A stretch of DNA of 64,000 nucleotides from Oxyruncus cristatus (lineage: Eukaryota > Chordata > Aves > Passeriformes > Cotingidae). The position numbers and the translations under genes were made by a program. Shown in pieces: positions 23,825 through 35,900 of this stretch. Location: NCBI GenBank assembly GCA_013399855.1, contig VXAY01001211.1, forward strand, positions 186,001-250,000. The letters run 5' to 3'. How positions within the stretch are numbered: position 1 is the stretch's first letter; the number at the start of each line of letters is the position of its first letter. The notes beneath the pieces were generated by a model. It ran no database searches. It was not told the DNA's origin and saw only the letters and a program-made list of their open reading frames with translations.

Positions 23825-26125
23825 CTGGGGTTTTAAAACAGAACATTTTTCAGATCGGATATGTGCAGAGAAGAGAACAGAGGACCCGTTTATCGTATAC
23901 TGGCCTGTAACTATTATGTGGATGAAGTTAAAGTGAAAAAAGTCTAACAGAAGTCAATTATTTGCTTCTTGGCTTAGTTTTGTGGTAAAAGTGTCTCTTA
24001 ACATCTAAGTTTCTCTGTTACCATTTTATTAACAGCTATCAAATCCAACTGCTTACCGTCTGTTATTGTTTCAGTTGAGTAATTCCCTCTTAATTAGTTG
24101 ATCTTTTTATGGTCATCTTCCTTAACATTTTAGTTAATCAATTTCCAAATGCCTGGGAAACTAGCAAGAAGGAGAAAGAAAAGAAGACATACACTAACAC
24201 AATTAATTTTGTTTAGCTTCAGTATCCTCTAAAAGTATCAAATGGGGAAAGCGTCCTTCAGTAGCCCATTCACCTTCAGAAAAGGGCTATCATATCTATA
24301 TTCTGATATGGTGCTGATTCTAATCAGTGGATTCTATTATAGGCCTTTAAGCAAAAAAAGAAAGTGCTGATGAAGGCCATAAAAATAAATGAGGCTTATT
24401 GCTTCTTGACATCTTTAGCACTTTCTGAGGTTTCCTGAGTGAGCAGGGGTAGCAGACAATAGCTGGGAGATTGTGTGTAAGATAATGAGAAAAATAAATG
24501 CATCCTCGGAAGCAGCCAGCAGGAACTATGGCTAACATTCATTACGCAGGGTCTAGGCTGTTCCCAGTATGATGTTATTAATTTGTGGAATGAGCTAAGA
24601 GGTGTGAAGAAAGCTGATATTTGCTCCTAACCTTCCTGACCAGCATTTTGAATATTAACAGAGAGGTCAAATGCATTATCTCCTTGAATTTGTCTCTCTC
24701 CCTTTTTTCTTCAGTGAGAAGTGAAACAAAACATACCACTTCAAAGAAAGGGATGCGGAAGAAACTGCTGCCCTTGCTTTGGTGAAAGGAAAAGAAAAAT
24801 TGGGACTGAGTGGAAAATAGGTGATGGAGGTGAGGGTATGTTTTAGAGATTAATATGGAAAGGAAATATTCTTCAAATTCAAAAGGGATTCTGGGCGTGA
24901 GAGTTTAATAGCAGAATACAAGAGAAAGAGAGTTTAGGATTTCAATGTTCGCACAGCTTATTCCAATTTTTGTATTCACAGCCTCTCAGGAGTAATCTGT
25001 ACCATATCACTTCAGTGTGTGAGTACATTAGTATTTTTTTGTTCTTGGGATATAGATCAGGCTTACAATTTAGTGGGATTTACACTTCGTATACTTTCAT
25101 TGCACCGAAGGTCAGGCTGTTTATATGCTGCATAAATGCATGACAGCTTCTACCTACTGTGGAGTTTATGTAATTATTTAATTATTTGTATGAGTTAACT
25201 AAGCAGAAAGAAATTCAGACTGTGATTACTTACATAACCAATAGCACAATCTTAATCACAAATTAGAGTATTTTGGAGGAAAATATGTGATTTGTAATTA
25301 AAGTGACACTGGTTAGGCATGCAGGTCATTTGGTGTAATAATAGCGTGAGCAATGTTGTTGAATTTAGTAGGCAATTTAGTGAATAGGAATTCTACACCA
25401 AAGATATTTTAACTCCTTCCTATACAGATCTCACAGAGAAACACCCACACAGCTTCACCAGCTTCACTGGGAACTGAGCTGTTAAAAGTTAAGCACACGT
25501 GATTCCAAGACCAAAGATTTTTTTTTTCTTTTAGTAGCCTTACAATGTGATTTTAGAAATTTCACAATCAGAATAAAAGGAAAATTAATTTGACTTGTCT
25601 TCTGTAGCTTACTCACTTTGCTGTACTTGAATATATGAAACAGAGGCTTAGATGTAGCAAGGCAAAGTGATTCCTTTCCTTCTACATTTGTACCTTTTGA
25701 TCTTGAAGAACCAGCAGGGAATGTACAGTGTGTACAATAAACTGGGGTAAAATGTTAACATGTCAACCTTACAAAGGAATGGTTGGGAGAGCGTAAGAGA
25801 AACGCAGTCCCTTTGCTCACTCATCTAAGAGTGATTCTGTTCAACTGACATTAATTATTTTCTGAAACATTGAAAGTGCAGTAGGAAGGTATTTTGCCTT
25901 TGGTCAAATATTTCATGACTGTATTTTGGCAGATTTATTTTGCTGAGCTGTGCACAAGTGTGGATATGCTCTGAATCTGCAATACAGAATGATTAGGAAG
26001 CAGTTAGAGCTAAGACCAAGCAGAATATTTGAGAAAGAAACCCAGTCCTCACTTTTTGTCCGTTTGGTTTTTTTCTTTCTTCAAAATGCACTCAGATATC
26101 AATATCCCCAAATTTGCAAATAATG
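23825..26125. other. Unique AT-rich DNA, no gene seen
   Basis: No recognised repeat family. The interval 25170-25380 is AT-rich with several TAAT-type motifs, which could mark a regulatory element but is weak evidence alone. Confidence 0.35.
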
Positions 26126-26128
26126 TTT

Positions 26129-26358
26129 TCAGAAGGCACAAAAGGTCTTCTCTTCTCCAATATGATTTTGCATTGGCTTTATCATGTCTTCGGCATCTTT
26201 CCAGCGTCTTTCTTGGCTTTTCTTCCACATTTTCACAGGATTAAGACTGGAAGCCACTACTGAATCAATGAGTGTCCTTCTGATATGTGGAATATCTTCA
26301 TACTGAGTCCCACTACTTGATGTGTCTATTCCATTCAATGACTCTTCGCAGCAAAGCT
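26129..26358 (-). other. Exon-like open frame of unknown identity
   Basis: On the minus strand a 3' splice-site-like 'actttcag' ends at 26359, after which the frame is open to a TGA at 26131-26129. The product is charged and looks protein-like, with segments such as 'YEDIPHIRRTLIDSVV' and 'LNPVKMWKKSQERRW'. I do not recognise the family. It has no obvious 5' splice site before the stop, so if real it would be a terminal coding exon. It may equally be a decayed exon, a retroposed fragment or chance; the overlapping + frame is also open for 71 codons. No neighbouring exon was identified. Confidence 0.25.
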
Positions 26359-26739
26359 CTGAAAGTATTGAATTTTTTCTTTAATTGCAGCTTAATATTG
26401 CAGTATAATAAGCTAAGAAAAAACAAAATCAGTGGTCCACCAATTGAATAATTTTGAGAGAGAAATGACAGACATTGCATAGAAAAAAAGAGAGGCAACG
26501 TAATTTGAACAATTTGAGGAGGTAGCTTATATCACACTAGAGAGTTCTTATTGAAAATGAGTTAATAAGCAAAAGAAATTTACTGCTAAATACAGAAAAT
26601 AATTTGGCATGGAAGCACATTTAAAACTTAAGATCAAGGTGATATTGCTTAGTGCAGAAACTATAAAAGTAGGGAGTTGATAACAAGCTCAACTGAAGGG
26701 GAAGCATTAGCCTAGAAGGAGGATACCGCTGAAATTTCT

Positions 26740-27435
26740 CAAAAATCAATTTTGGGAACAGTCACATTTAATGGTTTTATTTATGATCTTGGCATAGAAG
26801 CAAAATTGGGAAGCATCATTTGAAGGACAGAAAAGTATTGCTTTATCATAGCGAAGGAACTAAACGACCTTGAGAGAAGGACTAATAGGAACAAGATGAA
26901 ATTCATACAGTGAAAGTGGATAGTATAAAATAAACTTGGAAGCCTAGTTTCAGACCTGTCCACTATCATCTAGGAATACATTAGTTAGAAAAAGTTAGAA
27001 GACAAGGGCCTTAGTCATAGGAGTTTATCAATGAAAGACTATTCATTTTCAATATGATCCAACTGTGAAAAAGTCAAACATGTTCATAGGACATACAAGT
27101 AATTTTTAACACAGATTTTCCAAGGCTCCCTGTACAAGACTATTAGGAGTTTTCGTCTCAAGTAGACACTACAAATCCAATTATATGTATTCAAGAAATT
27201 CAAGAATTCCAATTATATATAATAAATGAAAATGTGTTAGGTTATGTAAGGATTTTTTTAAATTATTTTTGCAATGTTCAAAGATTTGAACAGTGGCTGT
27301 GAAAGCCTCAGGGATCTTTATCCTTGAGATATTTAAAACCTGACTAGACAGAGATCTGAGCAACCTGATCTCATTGACCCTGGTCAGGATTTGGATTAAT
27401 ATCCAACTAGTATTTTCTGTTATTTTGTGATTCTA
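26740..27435 (+). mobile_element. Ancient CR1/L3-type LINE, RT tail and 3' end
   Basis: Nucleotide text follows CR1-clade ORF2 in order: 'ggttttatttatgatcttggca' (the FI.DL block), 'gcaaaattgggaagcat', 'aacgaccttgagagaagg', 'gatgaaattcatacag', and 'agggccttagtcataggag' (the GV.VD-type block). After a diverged gap, 'gagatatttaaaacctgactagac' and 'gagcaacctgatct' match a CR1 3' end, closing near 'ttttgtgattcta'. All frames are broken. I infer one old element on the + strand. Confidence 0.6.
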
Positions 27436-27439
27436 ACTG

Positions 27440-28785
27440 TGGCTTCTTCAGAAAAAGAACTTTTTTTTCTTCTTTTGACAGTCTAGGGTCACTAAAAGTA
27501 TCATGAAACATAATTTCTCATTAGTGTATGAAAGATATTGTATGATTTCTAGCTCTAGAAACAGGGAACTTGCTTGCTCATGTTTCCATCACTTCCTGCT
27601 CTGAAGTTTCTCTGATGGTTGAAGAATTCATAACATCAAACATATCAGAAGATTCTAGCAAGCAAAATTCCCTGCAACAAAAATGTTTAGGATTTTGGAC
27701 ATTTTGATCAGGATAAAGATCCTTTCTGCTCCCAGATCAGACTGATATTCTGACCGAAAGCATTTACACAGGACATAGTCGGCAATGAAAGTCATTAACA
27801 CTTGACAAGTGAAATTGAGAATCAATATAAAGTTTGGATAAACAATGTGCTTCAAGTATGTAATGAATAATTTCCTGAAACATACCACAGTTTGGTTTAT
27901 TTTAAAATTTTTAAATACAAATGTCATATGATATTATTTGAAAGCTGCAGAGACAGTCAAGTAAAGGATTTTAAAATGGTTTATGTACTCAAACAGCTCT
28001 CTAACAGATTGCTGCAACAAAAACTCTCTTCCATGAAAGATACTGTTTATAATGCTCACAAGATTTAAGATTTTGTAAAAACTTTAGTTCTTTATTGCTA
28101 AAATCATGAACTGAGCATGATTTCTTTTACTGTACTTATGCCAGTTAAATAAGTTCGTATTTCTGTGATTTAATTCTCTTCAGACAAGGTAAATATATTG
28201 CATATTATCAATCCCTAGAGGTACATTCAGTTTACCAGATTGCCAATTCAATGTTACCAATATGCTATTGCAAATTAAGAACCTTATTTCAGAAATCTCC
28301 TTTAGCTAGTTCTCTTGGAACTCTTGCTTTTAAGTCAACTGATTGTGTTGAAAATCTTTATGCTCTTTTCTCAGAACTGAAAAACTCCTTTTTATCCTTT
28401 CAATAGATAACTTTTCCTTCCTACTTTGTTACAGATAATAAGCAAAAATATCTTTAGAACATTTCACCTTCTTTGTATTTTTCATGGTAGATTTTTCAAC
28501 AGCATCTTCCCTTGTACTTCATCTTGCTTTTAGATAAAGGTGTCATCTTTAGACAGACACTGGTAGAAAGAAGAATACATTAATTTAAACAAAAAAAATA
28601 CTTAAAAACAAATAAATGAAAATAAGACAGGATGAAAATGATGGTAACACTAACTTGTTTTTCTTTGAAGTACCTAAAGTCTGTGGTCATCAAGGAATGG
28701 AAGTGTATTCAGTGTCATGAGAACAAAGCAATACATTAAAAAAATTTGAGCTACTTTGCACATTCTGTATATTAAATTTTCCATT
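27440..28785. other. Unique AT-rich DNA, no gene seen
   Basis: A 90-codon minus frame at 27927-27655 shows no known motif. No repeat family was recognised. Confidence 0.4.
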
Positions 28786-28787
28786 AA

Positions 28788-28870
28788 TAGTTTCATAGTA
28801 TTACAGTCCAGAAAAAGCTGTTAGATTATCTTGCCTCTTTTGATGTTGTAAGGTATGTATTTCACCAAGA
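28788..28870 (-). mobile_element. Possible ancient CR1/L3 3' end
   Basis: 'tttcatagtattacagtccagaa' followed by 'ttagattatcttgcctc' resembles the reversed end of old reptile/bird CR1 copies (tcatagattc...ccagaag...gatcatctagtctgacctc). Highly eroded and uncertain. Confidence 0.4.
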
Positions 28871-28966
28871 ACATTACACAGAGAAGGGTAGTATTTATAT
28901 TGCTGCTCTTTTTTCCTTTTTTTTTTAATACTCTTTTTTCCTTTTAATTATTCATTTTAAGATAAG

Positions 28967-29590
28967 TAAATGTCTTAGTTTCATCCAGGCCAAAGTTGAT
29001 TTTCTTGCAGTTGCCGTGAGGGTGCAGAGCAAGGAACCATCTGGGCATACCTGGGTTGTTATGCTATATCACCCAGGTCAGTGATGGTGGGCGGAAATAA
29101 GGGATTCTCATTTCTGCAAAGAAAGGATGTGTGGCTTCGTGTGGAAGAAAAAGGGGACGTGTGGACCCTCCGCGAACATTTTGGTCCTTTTTCTGGGAGA
29201 GCAAGGGGCAAAGAGAGTGGTGACATGGTGCCTGTCTGACCAGAGGGTTTGTCTGCTGTTGTTTCTTATTGTCTTGGGCCTGGGGGAAAAAATGCAAGTG
29301 CAGACAGTTTTATCCACCATTTTCCTCGTCTCGGCAGCCATATGTTGTGAGTGGTGGTAGCGGCAAATTGGTCAGACTCTGTGAGCATTTTGCACGTAAT
29401 CACTCTCTTTTACAGACTGTTGTTATTAGTATTGTTGCTGTTACTGTTTGTTTTCCTATCTCATTGCTGTTTCCAGTAAATTTTTATCTCAAACCATAAT
29501 CTCAGCCTTTTGTCCCTCTCTCATCAGAGGGGATGGGCGAAAGGGAGCAGCTGCATAGGGCTTAATTTCCAATGGGTTTAAAACATGACA
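28967..29590 (+). mobile_element. Solo LTR of an avian endogenous retrovirus (ERVL type)
   Basis: The segment ends with the characteristic avian ERVL LTR close: a G-rich 'ggggatgggcgaaagggagc', a 'gctgcatagggcttaattt' block, and 'aaaacatgaca'. Inside, 'cagtaaatttttatctcaaacc' is a typical polyadenylation-signal region of these LTRs. Both sides carry ATAAG (28962-28966 and 29591-29595), a 5-bp target duplication expected for this group. With these bounds the LTR is 624 bp and starts TA rather than TG, perhaps by mutation; a TG lies 4 bp in, at 28971. No gag, pol or env sequence adjoins it, so the internal region was lost by LTR recombination. The short frames within are not genes. Confidence 0.8.
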
Positions 29591-29799
29591 ATAAGAAAGT
29601 AGTTTCCATACATGAACATAGTACACTAAGAGTAAAGACGGTAGATAGAACATTGAACCCCTAATCTGCCCTAGTACTTAATTATTAGTGCTTTGTGGCA
29701 CAGAAATGACTACCAACCAGTCCAAGAAAATGCCAAGATATTTTATTCAGGAAATAAAATGCACCAACAGCCATTTCCAAAAGCAATCTGGAAAAAAAC

Positions 29800-29835
29800 C
29801 CCAAACAAACAAACAAAATAAATACAAAAAACCCC
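29800..29835 (+). repeat. (AAAC)n-type A-rich tract
   Basis: A/C-only run with several AAAC units, then A-rich sequence. Low complexity. Confidence 0.7.
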
Positions 29836-29934
29836 CTGCTCTAAATTTGTCTTCATTCATCGTCCCAGGTCTTCCTTGGTGCTTTCAAACATCCCAAGGT
29901 CATTATGGCATACCCCATGGCGTCATGAGATGAT

Positions 29935-29998
29935 ATGACAATTCAGGTTGGAATTACCTTTGGGTAGACTAATCCAATCTCCTCCTCAGAGCCCACAG
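29935..29998 (-). mobile_element. Possible old CR1 LINE 3' terminus
   Basis: 'attcaggttggaattacctttggg' and 'aatccaatctcctcctcagagc' resemble a reversed CR1 end (caggttggaagggacctttgga ... agtccaatcccctgctcagagc). Homology fades after about 60 bp, so the call is tentative. Confidence 0.4.
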
Positions 29999-29999
29999 T

Positions 30000-32335
30000 G
30001 CACAGCCCCAAATTCACACTATGAAGAGCTCAGCCATATGGGCTCCAGTGCAACTCTCAGATTATTTCATTCAGATTGTACAGTCCTACAAAACGGGTTC
30101 AGAGAAGATCCAGGCCGAATGTTATCTGCTATGGATGAGACTAGTCTACTAAACAGGTCTTATGGCTAAAAGAGACCCTGTCCTAAATAATCTAACGGTG
30201 TAAATATATCTTATATTCTCATATATACCTATTGATAGAATAAGATAGTTCTTCTAGATTTTATCATCACTGATTTTGAGAAAGGTTAGTTTTCTAAGGA
30301 AGGTCAGACTTCCCATGTTAGCATTTTTACATGAAGTTTTTCTTGGCCACCCTTATATGTGTTTCCTTCTACATCACAATCATATTTCCTGTCTTTTACT
30401 AGACATAATGTACCTCTGATTTGCAGTATCTACCTCAACAATTTGTACACATAGAGCAAATTAATCCAGCAGAAATACTCAGAGAGGCCATGTCAGTATA
30501 TAAGCAGACCAGATAGGAACTAACTTTATTTCTATTTTTCTAACATACAACCATAATTTATTTTGAAAGCCAATTCTTTTTTAGAAATTGCACACAGCCT
30601 GAAAAATTCAGCTGGATCTTAATCCTGTTCTCAGAGAACAATCTGAGCAGCCAATCTGTGCAATGAAGAGCACTTCATGAAATTATACCCTGGGGCTATA
30701 GATGGAAAACAGATATGGCTATGTCCATAACTTCAGTCTCATGAGGGAATAGAGTGAATCAAACAGATGTGGATGCAGAAAATCTCCACATACACAGCTG
30801 ACACTTCCCATCACCTGTAATGGTTGTGACTGTGAAATGTAGGAAATTCTCTGTACACATTTCAATGTGCAGGCTGTAATGCAAATTGCTATTTATATAT
30901 CTGCATGTTTACAGTAAGCTTCTTTTTCTGCTTAAAATAAATAAGTAAATATATATGTATAGGGGAGTAGGCAGTTCCACCTAAAATAATAAAAAATGGC
31001 ATACATTTAAAACTAGACTGAATATTCTTTGGGGTTTTCTTTAGCAAGACCTCTCCAAGCACATCATACAAATGCACTAAAATTCTAAATAAAGGATATG
31101 TGTCTGTTTACTGCCTATATATATTCTATCATATTATATTTATATAATATATGTATTGTGTATACAGTGTATTGTCTACAACATTGCATGTATCAGTGAA
31201 TGAACAGAGTAATCATTTTAAAGGTTTGTTTCAGGTAGTTGGATTTCAGAAGAAATATAACATTGGTTTCATAATGTGTATTTCCCTAGAGGATTTGTAT
31301 ATTAAATTTTTACATGGTGTAGTTTAAGAACGTATCTAGACATCTGATTGAGACCACAGCTCTGAACTCTGAAAGGGTTGTTTTAGCAAGGAGCAGGGAG
31401 CAACCTAAAGCCCAAAACCATACAAATATCAACAGCTGGCCCTAAGGAGCAGACAAGGAACAACCACACTAATATGGTGTGTATGCACCAATAGACTCTG
31501 GTGCATACTCTTGGGTGCTGAAGCAATACCCAGCACTTAGTATCCCACTGACATGGCTGTGCTGCCACTGATTCTGGAGCTGGGCTACACTTTGCAGTGT
31601 GTTTTAAAACTCCTAAATCACAAATATTTAGGGAGGACTACAGTCTAGAGAGAAGGGTGAGGTTACATGGCTTTATCCCAGGGATAACAACAAATGATAG
31701 TGCAACTTAGAAAGACAGATCACCCTGACATTAGCATTCTGCTTGTCAGAAACTGGAGAAGAATTAACATGAGAAAGTACAACCCTACCTTCCATACAGC
31801 CGTCCATACTGGTCAGCCCAGGGGAGATGGTGCCATACACGATTTTTTTCCCTGAAAATAGTAGGGCTCAGAGTTTGCCTTTTGCTGCAGTTAGAGTCAT
31901 AATCAAAGAAGTACTACCATGCAGAAGGGTCGGGGAAATCATTGTTAAGCCTGCATGACTGACACATTTTTTATTTCTGACATGCATGAAATGGAAAGTG
32001 TTTTGTGCGATTTTCGTCCAAGAGACAAGGGAAGCAGTTTTATTTATCAAATAGGGAGCTGATGTTCTCTGTATCAGAAAGCAACCAGGTTGAAACTGTT
32101 CTCAGAAGTTCTAATTAGTTCCTATAAACCCTTATTTTCTGTATTTACAGGAAAAAAAAAAAAGAAAAAAGGTTGCTTGACTGTTATCTAATTGTCCTTT
32201 TTTATACCCCTGCATTGATTTATCCTAGTTATAATCTCAAAATAGTGGGTGCCAGGACATTTTCTGTTGCATTCTCTTTTATTCTTTGAATTCATTACCT
32301 GGCTCTTATTAGCATTTGATAGAAAGCTGAGGGAA
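30000..32335. other. Unique AT-rich DNA, no gene seen
   Basis: An AT-only microsatellite-like stretch lies at about 31110-31160. No exon-like frame or repeat family was recognised. Confidence 0.4.
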
Positions 32336-32339
32336 AAAA

Positions 32340-32900
32340 AAAAAAAAAAGAAAAAGAGACCATTATTTTTCCTTGTTAATTATTTAACATTTATATAATT
32401 TAATTTGTATGTCTTCCATGAACAGTATCTGTGGATGCCTGTTGAATTAATTATGTACAATTTTCTTATAGGAAAACTTTGACGTCTTTTATATGATTCT
32501 ATAAAACACACAGTGCTGAACAGTAAATAGGTTCCACAGGCAAAGATTTGTTAATGAGTCACAATTAGCTAAAAATCAGACCACCCCCCCAATTAATATT
32601 GAACACAGAAAAATAATTTGGATCAATTTTGCAAGGATTAGAGGCTCTTATTCACTGTAGGCCTTGCACGTGGTCACTTATGCTTTGTAATACTTTCATT
32701 AAGTCTGTACTCTGGACTAATTACGGACCTAATAAAACTTCTGTTAAAACTCATTATAATGTTACTCATGAACCAAATTACTAAAAAAAATCAGTTAATG
32801 CAGAATATGACAGATTAATAATAAATTACATAATTCAGTGCAATATCAAATTAACCACAGGAAACTGATAAAAATAGAGCTCCCATTTTTCTTCTGATGT
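32340..32900. promoter_or_regulatory. Candidate regulatory element rich in homeodomain-type motifs
   Basis: Repeated TAATTA-type cores occur at 32376-32382, 32446-32454, 32591-32597 and 32718-32724, plus an AP-1-like TGAGTCA at 32555-32561. No repeat family or coding signal explains the stretch. AT-rich DNA yields such cores by chance, so this is a hypothesis based on density only. Confidence 0.2.
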
Positions 32901-32904
32901 CTCA

Positions 32905-35900
32905 AAAAGGCCATCTTCTCATTCACTTTTAACCAACTATGAACTGTCCAGTTAAACAGTTTGGTCAGCAGTAACCCACTATTCTACTCTCCTATTTCCA
33001 GGTCTGGAGGCTTGTTAATGTCATCTGAAAAGGCTGTTACTCAGGTGTATTATCCCACTTTGACTCTGCTAATGTTTCTTAGTGTCTCCATCCTTGAAAG
33101 TCTAAGAAAACAATAAATATAAATGCTCTTTATTTGAGTTCTCTATAGGAACGTAGGAGTTAATTCCTTTTTAAAAGTGTGGTAAGTTATTTAAAGCAAT
33201 CAGAGACTAAAGAGTTAAAAGAAATTCCATGTATTTGAAAACAAAAAGAATGAAAGTCAAGTGCAAGCTCTTCTGTGCCTCTGCTTGTGATTTCACAGCA
33301 AGGCTGTACCTGAGAGAGATTGTTGCATTTCACCTCAGCTTTTGTACAGATTTCTGTAAAAGAAACATGTCAAGCAAGCAAAATGTGACTACCCACGTGG
33401 CTGAACACTGATGCGTCTGTACGGGAAACACATTGAAGGCATGCACATCAAGAGAATTTAACTTTGTTTATGTGTTGTACAGACACTCATGGAGAGAATG
33501 TTGCTAAAAAAACCTCCTAATTAATGTTTTTTTTTGCACAGGATAATGCTTGTATGAGGAATAAAATCTCTTACCAGGATGGTCAACCACCATCTGGGTG
33601 GTAATGATATCTGTTGTAATGGTGTCTCCAGCAGCATTGGACGAGACTATCCAAAACACTGTTCTGCTCAATTCCTACATCCAATTGGCCCAAAGTTCTG
33701 CATGATTGCTTAATCACAAGCCATATCCATTGCTGTTGGTTGTCTTAAACTATCTACCACCAGCTCCTAATGATCTTAACTATACACAAAAGACTATCCT
33801 GCATGATGGTTTCTGCATGTTCAGAAGTTCCTACTGAGTATTTACAAGAATCCTGTCAATATACAGGTTAGTTAGTTCTGGAGTAGGAACACCCTGAGGT
33901 GTCTCTGGAATAGTAGTTTCTTCACCTGCAGTATGAATCAATGCAATGGAAAGAAACACACTGATTGAGATACAGATATAAGCTGCCAAGGGGATTTGTC
34001 ATTACTGCCCAGAATTTCTACTAGGAGAGTTCCTATAATAGCCACTTCCTTAGTGAAGACAGTGGCGAGAGGTTCAGTCCACCCTCCTGTCTCAAACTGG
34101 TCCAGTGTTTAAATTGCTTTTAGTGAGATAACTAGCTGGCACAACCCACATACATAGTTACATCACAACTGTAACTATAGGACAAACTTGAATCTCATCC
34201 TTACATCCCATTTATGACTTAAATTCCACATCTCTTTCCTCACCAAGAGAGATGGCCAGGAGTACTTCAAATTAAAAAGTTTTCACTGAAAAATGATAAC
34301 TTGCCCAAAGTGTTTACAAACCTTCGAAACGTAGGAAATTGTTTCTCCTGTTTTGTTCTAATAGTATTTGTCTTAAATGCTGATGTAGGACTAGTTAAAG
34401 TCTGTCAGCAAGAATGACTTCAGGAGAAGCTGGAATGGATACATAATGAGTTATTGTAATGTTTCTATTCACACTTTATTTTAGCCACAATAATAAGATA
34501 AGTAAATTCTGGAGCTGATCGAGGCTAAGTACACAGTCAGTAATAGGCCATTAAGATTTGATTTATCTGTGCATTAGATAAAGGGACTGGACCTTCAAAC
34601 TAAATCAGAGGGCTTTAGCTTCTGAGAAATTCCGGTTATGCGCACATAAGCAGATGTTTAAATCTAGAGTCAATATTTAAGGAACTGGCATCTGTTCCTA
34701 ACTCAGCATACATTTGTTGTTCTACTCACAGGTGTATGAATCAGAAACAACTTTTGCACCTTTAACGTAAAGCTCACTGCATTTCCTCACTGTCTGGCAC
34801 AATAGAGGTGAATAAACTCTAAGCTGATGGAGCTCAGGGTCTGCAGGTGCATATGTGCATGCTGAACATTACATAGAACTTCAGCAGATTCTTCTCCTGT
34901 GTTGTTACTGCTTCTCAGTAAAGGGGTGCTTTGAGGTCCTTTCTGAACACCTCAGATTACTAGGCATTTGGTAAAAACTGTGTCCATGGATTTTTCTATA
35001 TAAATTAAAAATTTTAGTGAGACCATAAAAATTAGAGTTGCAAAGTTAGGCTGTAGTGACACCAAGTGCAGTGTAGAGCCTTCATTTTTTGGTGTCTTCA
35101 TCTTCTTTGTTTTCATTTGGTTATCCACTGAGATTTATAAAATATTCCATGTTCTTCTGGCTCTCTAGAAGTGGAAGTAACACATGAACATTTGAAGATT
35201 CATTCCAAGAACAGATATAAATCTATGTTTCAGTAGGTTTTTCTTCTGATCTGAAGACATTTTAATTTCAAAGTAAACTACAATAAAACAGCATATGCTC
35301 CGTATGGGGATTCACTGTGTTTGTTTAAATGTTAGTGTTCAAATAATTTTTCTGTTCCTTTTTCTTGATAGTGTAGTTCTCAATTTTGAATATGCAGTTT
35401 GTGTCATTCACCTTTTAGAATTATTTTCTACTACGTTGAAAGCAAAAATGTTTTTCATGCTTCATTTTTCCAAACAATTGCTCCCACGGGCATTAAAACT
35501 ACTAGAACTCTACTAACGAAGCCAAAATACTCTGGATAATTCGTGGACTGATACAGACCTTGGTCAAAATACTGTGAACTAGAGCCCTAGCATATTGTGC
35601 TGCATGCACGTCCATCAAAACAGCAAAATGAAGGCCCTAAACATGGGTCTCTTTCATGGAGACTGGTTGCATTATTCTTAGTTTTACAGGATTCAAGTTG
35701 AAGCAGAAAGGCAGAGTGTATACAAGCATGATGCAACACATTAAAGGTATATGTAAGATGTTAGTCAATACAACTGATATAAGAAGTTTGGATGTGTGAT
35801 TCTTCTACAATATTCAGTCTCTCTGCATGTGCTTGGGTAATGTGCCCCAGGCCAACCACTGCTCTGAATCCAAGCAAGGCTCTGGAAGACAGCTCTGGGA

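Noticed and set aside
29064..29499. Several 76-77 codon frames on both strands
   Set aside because: They fall inside the solo LTR and overlap each other.
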